A stretch of 64,000 bases of DNA from Polyangiaceae bacterium (GTDB lineage: Bacteria; Myxococcota_A; Polyangia; Polyangiales; Polyangiaceae): contig JAWKRG010000003.1 in assembly GCA_041389725.1 (NCBI GenBank), positions 124,001 to 188,000 of the forward strand. Direction: 5' to 3'. Each line of letters begins with the position of its first letter. Position 1 is the stretch's first letter. The notes below the pieces were generated by a model. That model ran no database searches. It was not told the origin of the DNA and saw only the letters and a list, made by a program, of their open reading frames with translations. Positions 26,070-35,327 of this stretch are shown piece after piece. Position numbers and translations under genes: made by a program.

Positions 26070-28664
26070 ATGGGTTGGCTTCGAGAGCTGATGAGCCAGG
26101 CGCAGCCACCGATCGGCAGCTTCGGCCGCCTGGCCAAACTAGCTGTGGCCCATTCGGCGTGGCCCAAGTCGGTGGAGGTACAACCTCGATCCTTCGCTGC
26201 GCTCCTCAGTCGCTTCGACCGCGACCTCGAACTCGACTGGCTGAACAATCGACCAGAGTGCGAACAGGTGCTCGCCCAGGTCTTGGGGTGCGCCCTGGCG
26301 GACTTCCGCGCGTCTTCGTGGCCTCGGCGGGAGCAAGATGACGCAATGCGTCGCATTCGATTTCACGACGCCCCCTACGCGCGGGCCCTCGACCTCCTCG
26401 ACGAACCTCTGCCCCCGGGTCTCCCCACCCGCCTTTCGCAGCCCTCGACCTGGGGCCGGCTCTGGTGGCACGCGCCCGATGGTGCCGGGCGGAGCTTGGC
26501 TGGGCGCTGGCTCGCCGCCCGAGCCTTGGCCTTCAATGAGCCCGTCGACTCCCAGCGCGGGCGCACGCCCGCTTTCGTCGAACTCAGCGAGCGCGCGGAT
26601 GCGCCCAGCCTGGCGCCCTGGGCGCGCGACGGAGTCTGCATCGCCGCTCGGTACGTAGACCATGCTTTCGTGGAAGCGAATGGGTTCGAGGTGATCACTT
26701 CGCCCATGGCCTCGGAGTTCGCTGGCGACCTCGTGCGCTGGGCGGCGGAGCGCTTCCCCGCCGATGGCAACTTCGACAGCGACACCGCAGAGCAGTGGCT
26801 GTCGGAGTTGCTCCCGCTCTCGGACCCCGAAGCTTGTTTCGGAACCCTAGTCGGCCTGTGTGCCCTCTTCGACGAACTCAGTGCACGCGGGGTCCGAGGC
26901 AAGAGTCGTGTGCAGCTGATGGAGGGATTCCTCAAGCGCCGATTGATTGAGGCACAGGAACGCGGCAGTGAAGACGCTGCGTATCTGGCCCGGCACATCG
27001 CAGACGTGTTCATCCCCATGATGGCGCGCGCTCTGGCATCTGGCCGTGCGCCCCTCGGCGCTCCTCGAAGCTACGAATCCTGGTTGGAACTCGTTCCCGA
27101 GGAGCATCGGCGCGGACCTGATCTGGATTGGATGCGAGCGACGCTGACGGGGAAGGATCGCGGTCTCTCCAGCAGAGAAGTAGAACGCGCCGCGCGCCGG
27201 GTTCCTCCGGGCGCGTTCCGCATCGTGCGCGCCCTGCAAGCGGCAAACCTCCTGCACGAGGTCTCCGAGGGTCAGTGGTGCCTGCGCCCCCATTGGCTGC
27301 TGCGCGTCGCCGAACAAGAGGCGCTCGCGTTCTTGTTGCGCACCTCCGGGTTCGAGTGGGGCGAAGCGCTGCTGTCGCCGGACACCGCCGGCCGCGTCTT
27401 GGCTCGCTGCTTCGAGCGCGTACGCATCGAGCGCGCCGCCCTGCGCGACAGCGAGCTCGACACGCTGGACTCCGCGAGCGCGACCGCAGCCGTCGAAGCC
27501 GAGACCCGTTGCGTAGGGCTCGCCGTGGCCCTCGGGGACCGCTTCGACGAGGAGTGGCTCGCGGAACTCTGGGACGACATGCGCCAGTCGTGGATCTCGT
27601 TTCCCGATGGTCCTCCGTTGCCGCGCGTTGCCTTCGATGCCACCGACGACCGCGCACCGCTGCACGACGGTTGGTTTCATCTCGCTGCGCTCGCGCTGAG
27701 CGAGGCGGTCACCGCGGGCAGTGGGGCGCGTCGCGCCGGACCGGCAAGCGAGCTCAACCCCTGGTCCTCCGCCGTCGAGCTGGAGCGCACCTTCGACTCC
27801 ATCGCTGCGGGCCTCGACGCGCCCTACCGCAACACCGAACTACATGTAGCGGCCCTCGCACTGGTCGATCGGATCCGTGCTGCTCAGCGAACAGGTGACT
27901 CCCAGGTCACCTTGCATCGACTGCAGCGCCCGGGCTTCGTCGTCGAACTGGCGTCTCGCGGCCGCTTGCACTGGTCGAGCCTCGCAGCGGTAGAACACTC
28001 CGATCATCCGATACTGCTACGGCTTGCAGCGCAATCGGCCCTCGGCGCGGACGCTTTCTCCCGAGCCGTGATCGACGCGTGGCTGGCCGCGGGGGCCCCT
28101 GGCGTGGGCGGCACCCTGCTGGACCCTGCCCGCGCGCGGGAGAACGGACTGTGGCCACGAGCCAGTACCAACGCCCTCACGTTGCTCCTCAAGCGCGAAA
28201 TGCGCCCCCTCGATGACCTGCTGGCCCAACTGGACGAGTCGCAGCTCGGCGAACTGTGGAGTGAAGTGCACGAGTTCACCCCGCCCGCGCGCCGCGCACT
28301 GCTACGCGCACTGCCGGAGCGTCGCCTGCGCGAGCTCCTCGACGCAGCGGGTCCCATGGCTGCCAACGTGGCGACGGACGTCTGGGCGCTCGCGCCTGCG
28401 GCAACCCAGCGCGCCGTCAGGCGCCTACTATTCGAGGTGCCGGACGCGGCCGTCGAGTGGCTGATCGCGGCGCCGGATCACCTGCTGCCACGCGCACTCG
28501 AGCCCTTGGGACGCATGGATCGCCTAGATCGGCTACCGAGCGCGAGCCTGCAGCACCTGCGCAAATACCTGCACGATGTCGTGCGACGCAAACCCAAGGA
28601 CGTGCGCTTGGCGTACGAGGCGCTCGCGCGACTGGAACGCGAGGCCTTTCCCCGGCCGCATTGA
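26070..28664 (+). CDS. Large unrecognised helical protein with degenerate P-loop-like motif
   Basis: 864 aa from ATG 26070 (preceded by GGGG); a TTG at 26028 would add 14 residues. I recognise no family. Residues 135-142 (APDGAGRS) occupy a strand-loop-helix context like a Walker A motif but have Ala for the first Gly and Arg for the Lys. They are followed by hydrophobic strands and helix-rich blocks: WLSELLPLSDPEACFGTLVGLCALFDEL, and a winged-helix-like RIVRALQAANLLHEVSEGQWCLRPHWLLR. The C-terminal half is repeated Leu/Ala/Arg-rich helices. The layout resembles a STAND-type regulatory ATPase with a decayed nucleotide site. No signal peptide, so cytoplasmic. Confidence 0.75.
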   Translation: MGWLRELMSQAQPPIGSFGRLAKLAVAHSAWPKSVEVQPRSFAALLSRFDRDLELDWLNNRPECEQVLAQVLGCALADFRASSWPRREQDDAMRRIRFHDAPYARALDLLDEPLPPGLPTRLSQPSTWGRLWWHAPDGAGRSLAGRWLAARALAFNEPVDSQRGRTPAFVELSERADAPSLAPWARDGVCIAARYVDHAFVEANGFEVITSPMASEFAGDLVRWAAERFPADGNFDSDTAEQWLSELLPLSDPEACFGTLVGLCALFDELSARGVRGKSRVQLMEGFLKRRLIEAQERGSEDAAYLARHIADVFIPMMARALASGRAPLGAPRSYESWLELVPEEHRRGPDLDWMRATLTGKDRGLSSREVERAARRVPPGAFRIVRALQAANLLHEVSEGQWCLRPHWLLRVAEQEALAFLLRTSGFEWGEALLSPDTAGRVLARCFERVRIERAALRDSELDTLDSASATAAVEAETRCVGLAVALGDRFDEEWLAELWDDMRQSWISFPDGPPLPRVAFDATDDRAPLHDGWFHLAALALSEAVTAGSGARRAGPASELNPWSSAVELERTFDSIAAGLDAPYRNTELHVAALALVDRIRAAQRTGDSQVTLHRLQRPGFVVELASRGRLHWSSLAAVEHSDHPILLRLAAQSALGADAFSRAVIDAWLAAGAPGVGGTLLDPARARENGLWPRASTNALTLLLKREMRPLDDLLAQLDESQLGELWSEVHEFTPPARRALLRALPERRLRELLDAAGPMAANVATDVWALAPAATQRAVRRLLFEVPDAAVEWLIAAPDHLLPRALEPLGRMDRLDRLPSASLQHLRKYLHDVVRRKPKDVRLAYEALARLEREAFPRPH

Positions 28665-28724
28665 GATCCGCGTGGCCGTGTTCACAGCCTCCCCTCCCAG
28701 TGCGCGTCGAACCCCACTCCCTGC

Positions 28725-31133
28725 TCAGCGCCGCTCGACATACACCGGATTGGTGAAAGCAAAGGCCGTTGCGCGAAGGCCGTTGAGGTTCGGCAGCGGC
28801 GTCGAGCCGCGCACGATGACCATCACGAAGTTGTTCCCGATGGAGAGAGGCACTCGCGCGCTGTGCACCACACGTTCCACGGAGGTGGACGCGATCGCGA
28901 CGCGCTCCGTCATGACGCCATTGACCCAAATTTCCGCGCGGTTCACGGGCACCCAGGCGGCGGCGTTGACGCGCACGAGTACATCCGCCTCGACGCGCTC
29001 GGTCTGTAGGCGATCCCCCGAGTGCCCACCATTGACCGTGAAGTCCAAGGTGGGTCCGTTCGTCACGTAGGCGCGGCCGCCGCGCAGCGCGGCGGCGACG
29101 CGCTCGCCGAGGGGAGCCGCGTCCTCGCCAACCTCCACGTAGGTGCGGGGGTAGCCCGCATACTGAGTGTCCAAACGATGCGAATCGCTGTTGCCCACGG
29201 CGGTGACGCGACGCCCCATGCGAACCAGCGCCATGAAGTCCGCTAGGTTCTTCTCCACCACGGCGGGGGTATCCAGCTCGAAACCGTTGAACACTTCGAT
29301 GGTGTCGAAGTCGGACGAATACCCCGCACGCTTTGCGACCCCGGTGCTGGTGTCGAGCTGGGCCAGATCGAAGTAGCCGATGTCCACGGGCATGCGCGGG
29401 TGGTTCACCTGCACGATGACACCCGGCGCCGCGATGCGTAGCGCTGCAAACAGATCGATGGGGGGCGCGTAGACGTCTGGGAGCGGCTCGGCCTTCGGCC
29501 AGGGGAAGACGTTGAAGTGGCCCCAGCGCGCGGTCGTCACCTCGGCGCCGATCTCGGTCGCAAGCGCGGCGCTGCTTTCCAACGCGCGCACTGCCGGCGC
29601 GTAGTCCGTCACGTGATTGTGGTCCGTGGCCACCGCGAACTGCACGCCCTCGGCCACCAGGGACACGACACGATCGGAGAGCGGGATCGCCGAGTCGCCG
29701 CTGGGGGCCGCGTGCAGGTGGAAGTCACAGGCCAGGTGCGTGGACGTGTCCAGAACGCGCGGGAGCACGTGTCGCAGGATGGCGCCGTCGGCGCTCGTGA
29801 CTTCTGCCTCGCGCGTCGCGATGTCGTGATCCAGGCCATGAGAGATCGTCACACGATATCGCCCCTTGGGCAGCGCCACTTCGCCGCTGCCCGTGGCGGA
29901 ATACACGTTGGTGCGCGCGCCAGCCGCCAAGTGAGGCGGTCCCAACATCGGATCTGGCGTGCCTCCAGTACCGCGAACGTCCAAGCGCACGGGCACCGCC
30001 TCACCGCGCTCGTCGCGTATCTCGAAGGCGAGCTTGGACGGCTTCGGCACGATCAGTCGCGCGGAAGCAACGTCTCCTTGCCGCACGACCAGAGCGGCCT
30101 CGTCGCGTCCACCTGGCGCATGCACGACGACCCGATAGCGATCCGCCGGCACTTCGAGAGCGAGCTGTCCGTCGGCCCGGGGTGGACCGATGAACACGAC
30201 GCCGTGTCGGTCCGAGCGGACCTCCACGATTGCCCAGGCGCTGGCACTCGACAGACTGATCCGCAACTGCCCGAGCGCCACTCCGCGCGCGGCCCAACCG
30301 CGCGCAGCGGCCAGCGCGCGATCCGCAGGACCGACTAGATACGTGCGTTTCCAGGCCAGCGTCTGTTGCGCGCCCAATCGTCGCGCGGGCAACCACGCGG
30401 TCTGGATGCGCTGGGCACCACTCGCGTGGGTTTCCCACTCCAGGCGCTCCGGGGCGAAGCGTACGTAGGTGACCTTGCGACTCGCTAGCAGGCTGAAGGG
30501 GCCTGAAACGCGGGAAGCCGACTCGATGAATCCGCTCCCTGGTACGAAGGGCGCTTCACCAAACCAATAGGCACGATCTCCGAGTTGCACGCCAGAAAGC
30601 TCTCGCGTCGCGCTCAGCTCGGACTCTACTTGGAGCTCGGATACACTCGACGCGAGCGAGTAGCGCGTCACCAGGGTGAAGCCGTGAGCTTCGGCCTTGC
30701 GCACGACGCGCAGCGCCGGCGTCTCACCGCTGTCGTCAAGCTCGACCGAAACAGTGCGAAGCGCAACGGGTCGCCCCTGAATCGCGACCACGGTGCTGGC
30801 GCGTTCGAGGGCGTCGTTGCTCCAGCTCTGATAGGCGAGCCCCAACAAGTCCCCCGCCTGCGCGGACGCGGGCGCGCCGATCAATGCGCGCAGGTGCGGA
30901 GACTGCATGACCCAGTCGCCCTCTCGACGCTTCTTGCGGCCGTCCTTCGCGCTGGCGCGCTCACGCCACACACTGACTCCGCCCCGACTCGACTGCGTCG
31001 CAGGCAGAGCGCCTGGCGTCGACGGAGGCGGGCAGGCAGCAAAGCTAGTGATCAGCAACGCCAAGGCGGCGGCCGAGGCACCAAGGGATGGGAAAGCACG
31101 GGCGCGCAAGGAGATGAGCGCGAACGCTAGCAC
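28725..31133 (-). CDS. PHP-domain metallohydrolase lipoprotein (CehA/McbA-like)
   Basis: 802 aa from GTG 31133. An N-terminal hydrophobic signal ends TSFAACPPP, probably a lipobox. The first 450 residues are beta-rich, with carboxypeptidase-regulatory-like segments (GRYRVTISHGLDHD). The second half is a PHP domain with metal-ligand motifs CDFHLHAAP, ATDHNHV, VNHPRMP and GNSDSH, as in CehA/McbA phosphoesterase- or esterase-like hydrolases. It should be a surface-bound hydrolase using two or three metal ions. The substrate cannot be deduced. It converges on the 864-aa protein gene and diverges from the dehydrogenase gene. Confidence 0.88.
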   Translation of the reverse strand: MLAFALISLRARAFPSLGASAAALALLITSFAACPPPSTPGALPATQSSRGGVSVWRERASAKDGRKKRREGDWVMQSPHLRALIGAPASAQAGDLLGLAYQSWSNDALERASTVVAIQGRPVALRTVSVELDDSGETPALRVVRKAEAHGFTLVTRYSLASSVSELQVESELSATRELSGVQLGDRAYWFGEAPFVPGSGFIESASRVSGPFSLLASRKVTYVRFAPERLEWETHASGAQRIQTAWLPARRLGAQQTLAWKRTYLVGPADRALAAARGWAARGVALGQLRISLSSASAWAIVEVRSDRHGVVFIGPPRADGQLALEVPADRYRVVVHAPGGRDEAALVVRQGDVASARLIVPKPSKLAFEIRDERGEAVPVRLDVRGTGGTPDPMLGPPHLAAGARTNVYSATGSGEVALPKGRYRVTISHGLDHDIATREAEVTSADGAILRHVLPRVLDTSTHLACDFHLHAAPSGDSAIPLSDRVVSLVAEGVQFAVATDHNHVTDYAPAVRALESSAALATEIGAEVTTARWGHFNVFPWPKAEPLPDVYAPPIDLFAALRIAAPGVIVQVNHPRMPVDIGYFDLAQLDTSTGVAKRAGYSSDFDTIEVFNGFELDTPAVVEKNLADFMALVRMGRRVTAVGNSDSHRLDTQYAGYPRTYVEVGEDAAPLGERVAAALRGGRAYVTNGPTLDFTVNGGHSGDRLQTERVEADVLVRVNAAAWVPVNRAEIWVNGVMTERVAIASTSVERVVHSARVPLSIGNNFVMVIVRGSTPLPNLNGLRATAFAFTNPVYVERR

Positions 31134-31228
31134 GGCTCATCACGACGAGTCGCCCGCGCCACGAGACCCTTCCGCAACCGCACTCGTTTTTCCTGCGCAC
31201 GGGACAAGCCCACGGGTATGTTGCGCGC

Positions 31229-32242
31229 ATGAAGGCGATCGTCATCGATGGTGGATTCGGACTGGAGCACCTCAGGCTGGTCGAACGGCCCGACCCCGCT
31301 CTGGGTCCCGGGCAGATTCGTCTGAGCATGCGCGCGGCGTCGCTGAATTTCCGCGACTTGCTCATGGCGCAGGGCGCCTATAACCCCAAGCAACCCCTGC
31401 CATTGATCCCGGCGTCCGATGGCGTCGGAGAAGTCGTCGAACTCGGAGCAGAGGTGGAAGACGTGAAGGTCGGCGATCGAGTTTGCCCGATCTTCGCCCA
31501 AGGTTGGCTGTCCGGGACGCCGAACAAGTCCATGCTGCGCACGACCCTGGGGGGCCCGCGCGATGGAACCTTGTGTGAGAGCATGGTGGTCAGCGCTGCC
31601 GCGGTGGTCCGCGTGCCTGACTTCTTGAGCGACGAGGCGGCAGCGACGCTACCTTGCGCAGCGGTAACGGCTTGGAGCGCGCTCGTCACACTGGGGCGGC
31701 TACGTGCGGGACAAGTCGTGCTCACCCAGGGCACGGGCGGCGTAGCCATCTTTGCACTGCAGATCGCCAAGCTGATGGGCGCGCGCGTGATTGTCACCAG
31801 CAAAAGCGACGAAAAGCTGGAGCGCGCGCGGGGCCTTGGAGCCGACGACATCATCAATTATCGCCAGGAACCGCAATGGGGTCGCCGCGCGCGCGAGCTG
31901 ACCGCAGGCGTCGGCGTCGACCATGTGATCGAGGTTGGCGGAGGCGGCACCTTGGGAGAGTCCCTCCGCGCCGTCCGGCCCGGCGGAACCATCAGCGTGA
32001 TCGGCGTGCTCAGCGGCACGACGAGTGACGTGAATCTACTTCCCTTGCTGATGCAAAACGTGCGCATGCAGGGCGTCATCGTCGGCCATCGAGAGAGCTT
32101 CGAGGCGCTGGTGGCTGCGGTCGCGCAAGCCAGGCTGCAGCCAGTCGTGGACCGCGTCTTTTCCTTGGACGAAACGCGTGCGGCCTTCGACCACATGGCG
32201 TCCGCCAATCACTTCGGCAAGATCGTCGTCCGCATCCGCTGA
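31229..32242 (+). CDS. Zinc-independent MDR-family NAD(P)-dependent alcohol dehydrogenase
   Basis: 337 aa, normal for the medium-chain reductase superfamily. The GroES-like N-terminal domain has SLNFRDLLMAQGAY and IPASDGVGEVVELG. The Rossmann domain has TQGTGGVAIFALQIAK with VTSKSDEKLE as the cofactor discriminator. The catalytic-zinc Cys/His pattern and the structural four-Cys loop of zinc ADHs are missing, so it groups with the quinone-oxidoreductase-like branch. Reaction: NAD(P)-dependent reduction or oxidation of an unknown small molecule. Single gene. Confidence 0.92.
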   Translation: MKAIVIDGGFGLEHLRLVERPDPALGPGQIRLSMRAASLNFRDLLMAQGAYNPKQPLPLIPASDGVGEVVELGAEVEDVKVGDRVCPIFAQGWLSGTPNKSMLRTTLGGPRDGTLCESMVVSAAAVVRVPDFLSDEAAATLPCAAVTAWSALVTLGRLRAGQVVLTQGTGGVAIFALQIAKLMGARVIVTSKSDEKLERARGLGADDIINYRQEPQWGRRARELTAGVGVDHVIEVGGGGTLGESLRAVRPGGTISVIGVLSGTTSDVNLLPLLMQNVRMQGVIVGHRESFEALVAAVAQARLQPVVDRVFSLDETRAAFDHMASANHFGKIVVRIR

Positions 32243-32338
32243 CGGTGCCAGAAGCTGCCGGCCGCCGTCTGCTTCGGCACATCATCTAGCAGGTCAGGTA
32301 CCAATCATCAGCCGCTTCGGGCTACCATCCCTGGCCTG

Positions 32339-33055
32339 ATGTGGAAGCGTGTGTGTATCGTCGGTCTGCTGTTGTCCGTCACTTCCTGCAAGCCCGGGGT
32401 CGGCAGCTCCTGCGACAAGGGCGAGGCGAAGTGCCTGAACAAGCAGGCGCAGCTGGCGTGCGAGGATGGCAAGTACATCGAGACGCCATGCCGCGGGCCA
32501 AACGGTTGTTCCATCGCCCCCGAAGGCACCCGCTGCGACATCTCCGCCAACAAGGCTGGAGACCGTTGCTCCAAAGGCGATGAAGGTGCGGCGGCATGCG
32601 CCGACCCCAAGACTCTGATCGTGTGTCGAGGCGGCGCCTACCAACCGGCGCCCTGCCGCGGCCCCGACGGCTGTCAGACCAAAGAAGGACGAGCCAACTG
32701 CGACACATCCATCGCGGAGAGCGGCGACGCTTGCGCCGAGAGCGAGAAGCCCAAGGCCTGTAGCAAGGACGGCAGCGAGCTGCTGTCCTGCAAGGGCGGT
32801 GAGATGAAGAGCGAGCTTGCGTGCCGCGGCCCGGACGGCTGCAAGATCGCCGATGGCAAGCTCAACTGCGACCTGACCTTGGCGAAGCTCGACGACGTGT
32901 GCCCCGCCGAGATGGAAGGCAAACACGCCTGCAGCGTGGACCGAAAGCGCATCTTGATCTGCAAGAGTCAGAAGTTCGCGCCCGATTCAGACTGCAGCAA
33001 GCCTGGCGAGGGGTGCCTCTCCGAGGGCAGCATTCGCTGCGGCAAGCCTGAATAG
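32339..33055 (+). CDS. Cys-rich lipoprotein with four internal repeats
   Basis: 238 aa. Lipobox SVTSCKP at about residue 17. The mature protein is four successive units of about 50 residues, each with CDKGEAKCLN-like start, a hydrophobic strand (LACEDGKYIETPC, LIVCRGGAYQPAPC, LLSCKGGEMKSELAC, ILICKSQKFAPDSDC) and a CRGPDGC-type end. Each unit should hold three disulfides. The repetition implies an extracellular adhesive or binding role. Function unknown. Confidence 0.82.
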   Translation: MWKRVCIVGLLLSVTSCKPGVGSSCDKGEAKCLNKQAQLACEDGKYIETPCRGPNGCSIAPEGTRCDISANKAGDRCSKGDEGAAACADPKTLIVCRGGAYQPAPCRGPDGCQTKEGRANCDTSIAESGDACAESEKPKACSKDGSELLSCKGGEMKSELACRGPDGCKIADGKLNCDLTLAKLDDVCPAEMEGKHACSVDRKRILICKSQKFAPDSDCSKPGEGCLSEGSIRCGKPE

Positions 33056-33215
33056 CGCCCATGAGCGTGCGCCGAACCGCTGCAGACATCCGCGCTCTTG
33101 GTCTGGTGGCGGTGAATCCACCGGCTCCCCACGAAGACATCTCCGCTCCCCGAAATGCAGCGAGGCGCCGCGACCTGCGCGACGCCTCGTGTGCAATTGC
33201 CCTTCGGCAGTGATG

Positions 33216-34106
33216 TCAGCGACGACGGCGGCGGCGCCCGGCCACCACGATGCCGCCCAGGGCGGCCAGCGCTCCGAGCAGTGCCAAGTCACCACTCTTG
33301 CTACCCGACGGGGTCATGGCGCAGCCCGCGCTGGCTTCGCCTTCGGCTGCAGCCTGACACTTGCCGCCCGAACAACTGGCTGAGGCGCTGCCCGTTGCCG
33401 TGATGTTCAACTCCGCTTTCAAGGCGTCCAAACAGCTTTGGGCGTTGCCACCGTAGTCCACGTACTGACCGTCACAGTTGAGGGACGCTTTGCCCGACTG
33501 GCAGTTGACCTTGCAGCCGCCCTCGAGCTTGGCCTTGCAGTCAGCGTGTCCCTTGGCTTGGCAGTCCACCTGACACTGCAGGCGAGAGTTGTAGGTGCAC
33601 TGGCCGTCGCAGCTCGCCTTGCACTTGCCCGAGCAATCGGCGGTAGGAGGCGTTGCCTCGCACTTGCCACTACACTCGGCTTGCGCCGTGGCCTTGCAGG
33701 ATGCCTTGCACTCGGCTTCGCTTTGACCGCCCGAGCTCGAGCCAGAACACTGCGCGTTGCAGTCCGCGTCGAGGTTGGCTTCGCAGTTCGCTTTGCAGTC
33801 GAAGGACCCAGGGTTGGCGTCGCACTTGCCAGTGCAGTCAGCCTCGCAGCTGCCCGTACACTGCACGCTGGGCAACTCGGGGCAAGAAGCGTCGCAGGTC
33901 GCATGCAGTTCTGCCGCGCATGCCGCCTCGAATTTCAGATCCGTGCAGCTGGCCTCGCAACCGCCCTCGGCTGAGAACTCGCACTTGGCACTGGCTTCGA
34001 CGCGGATGTCCCCGCAGGCTTCCAGTCCGGCGTGGGCCGGGGACGTGGTGAGAATGGGAGCGGCCAGGGCAAAGGCGCCAACCGCTGCAGTGATGAGCTT
34101 TCGCAT
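33216..34106 (-). CDS. Cys-rich secreted protein with MYXO-CTERM-like C-terminus
   Basis: 296 aa from ATG 34106, preceded by AAGGAG about ten bases upstream. A Sec signal peptide ends SPAHAG. The mature region has more than 45 cysteines in short repeats such as CEADCTGKCDAN, CKANCEANLDADC and CSGKCKASCDGQC, so it should be densely disulfide-bonded. The end is Cys, a short linker, a hydrophobic helix (LALLGALAALGGIVVAG) and a run of six Arg, the tripartite layout of MYXO-CTERM sorting signals. Myxobacteria use such tags for cell-surface attachment. Partner or ligand unknown. Confidence 0.85.
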   Translation of the reverse strand: MRKLITAAVGAFALAAPILTTSPAHAGLEACGDIRVEASAKCEFSAEGGCEASCTDLKFEAACAAELHATCDASCPELPSVQCTGSCEADCTGKCDANPGSFDCKANCEANLDADCNAQCSGSSSGGQSEAECKASCKATAQAECSGKCEATPPTADCSGKCKASCDGQCTYNSRLQCQVDCQAKGHADCKAKLEGGCKVNCQSGKASLNCDGQYVDYGGNAQSCLDALKAELNITATGSASASCSGGKCQAAAEGEASAGCAMTPSGSKSGDLALLGALAALGGIVVAGRRRRRR

Positions 34107-34198
34107 GGGTTTCTTTCTCCTTGAGACCAAAGCAATGAAGCAGAAAAGCTGCCCCAGGTCTTACGACCGCCCGAAGGAGTAGCTTCCTCGAGCGACTC

Positions 34199-35272
34199 TC
34201 AGTCTAGCAGCGCTGGCGACGGGATCGGCAATTGTCCCAGGCCTATCCTACCCTCACCTACATCAGACGCGTCCCGCGGCGCGAAGGTGGGCCGATAGCC
34301 TGCGTCGATGAGACGCTCCAGAATTCGCGGCAACGCTTGGTGTGTGCCCTCGGCGTGAATATGCAGCAGCACCACGTCGTCTGGCTTGATCTGGCCCAAG
34401 ACTCGGTTTTCCACATCCGGCGCGGGCGTGTCCTCCCAGTCTCGACTGTCCACATCCCAGAGGAACATGCGGTAGCCCAGGCGCGCGACGATACGCTCGA
34501 CGCGCGCGTCGACGGCCATCAGCGGGGGCCGGAACAGCTTGCAGTGCCCATCGCCGGCGCCGTTGAGGATCTCGAACTCGATCATCGCTTCGGTGATCGG
34601 GGGCTTGGTCAGGTTGCGATGACTGTAGGTGTGATTGCACACCCAGTGGCCTTCCTTCACCGCTCGCTCCACCCAGTCCGGCCGCGCGCGCGCCCACTTG
34701 CCGGTCGGAAAGAAGATGGCCTTCGCATCGTGCTTGGCCAACATGTCTAGAATCTGATCTGCCTGACGCCGCCGGTGCGGACCGTCATCGAAGGTCAGAA
34801 TCGCTCGCTTGTCTTCGCCCGGGGTGATCACGAAGGGCTCGGGCACCAGCGTGCGAAAGGTCAGCTCTACGTGCGGGCGACCCGCCACTCCAACGCTCAC
34901 GCGGTGCGCGCGACCTTGCCGCCAGTTCGATAGCGGTTCGACGTTGAGCACGCGCGGCGTCAGCCAGCGCCGGCGCGTCGGCGTGGGCGGATCCACCGTC
35001 ACTTGTAGCTCGCCGTCTTTGACGGGCTCGGAAATCTCGATGCGCAATGCTTCGCCAACGGGAACGCGTTCGCCCTGAGGCGCAAAGGCGACCAATTGCG
35101 CTCTGGGCTCGACGTCCACCTTCTCGACACCGCGAGGCGGGCGCGGGCTCACGACCTCCGCCGCGACCGCGACGGACGGACCCAGCCGTGCCATGCTCGG
35201 CGCGCTATCACCGAAGGACCAGGGCACCAGGGCAATGAGGATCAACGCAGCTCGCACGACCGCGATGAGCAT
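34199..35272 (-). CDS. Secreted polysaccharide deacetylase (NodB/CE4 family)
   Basis: 357 aa from ATG 35272; the ORF continues upstream but with no export signal. An N-terminal signal peptide (VVRAALILIALVPW) is followed by an extracellular beta-domain with SPRPPRGVEKVDVEP. The NodB domain starts near residue 170 and shows the catalytic-base motif LTFDDGPH, the metal-binding HTYSHRNL (H-x3-H) and LFRPPLMAV. It should remove N-acetyl groups from peptidoglycan, chitin-like or exopolysaccharide substrates. The first codons lie in a 98-bp segment duplicated at 36131-36228. Confidence 0.9.
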   Translation of the reverse strand: MLIAVVRAALILIALVPWSFGDSAPSMARLGPSVAVAAEVVSPRPPRGVEKVDVEPRAQLVAFAPQGERVPVGEALRIEISEPVKDGELQVTVDPPTPTRRRWLTPRVLNVEPLSNWRQGRAHRVSVGVAGRPHVELTFRTLVPEPFVITPGEDKRAILTFDDGPHRRRQADQILDMLAKHDAKAIFFPTGKWARARPDWVERAVKEGHWVCNHTYSHRNLTKPPITEAMIEFEILNGAGDGHCKLFRPPLMAVDARVERIVARLGYRMFLWDVDSRDWEDTPAPDVENRVLGQIKPDDVVLLHIHAEGTHQALPRILERLIDAGYRPTFAPRDASDVGEGRIGLGQLPIPSPALLD

Positions 35273-35278
35273 ACTCCG
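35181..35278. repeat. 98-bp duplicated segment, copy 1
   Basis: Identical to 36131-36228 except for one base (T at 35266, C at 36216), 950 bp apart in the same orientation. This copy contains the start and signal-peptide codons of the polysaccharide deacetylase on the minus strand. The near-perfect identity means the duplication is recent or maintained by gene conversion. Confidence 0.95.
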
Positions 35279-35327
35279 ACCGGGTGCGAGAAGGACGCCC
35301 TCGAGGACCGAGACGGCGACGGAGCGA

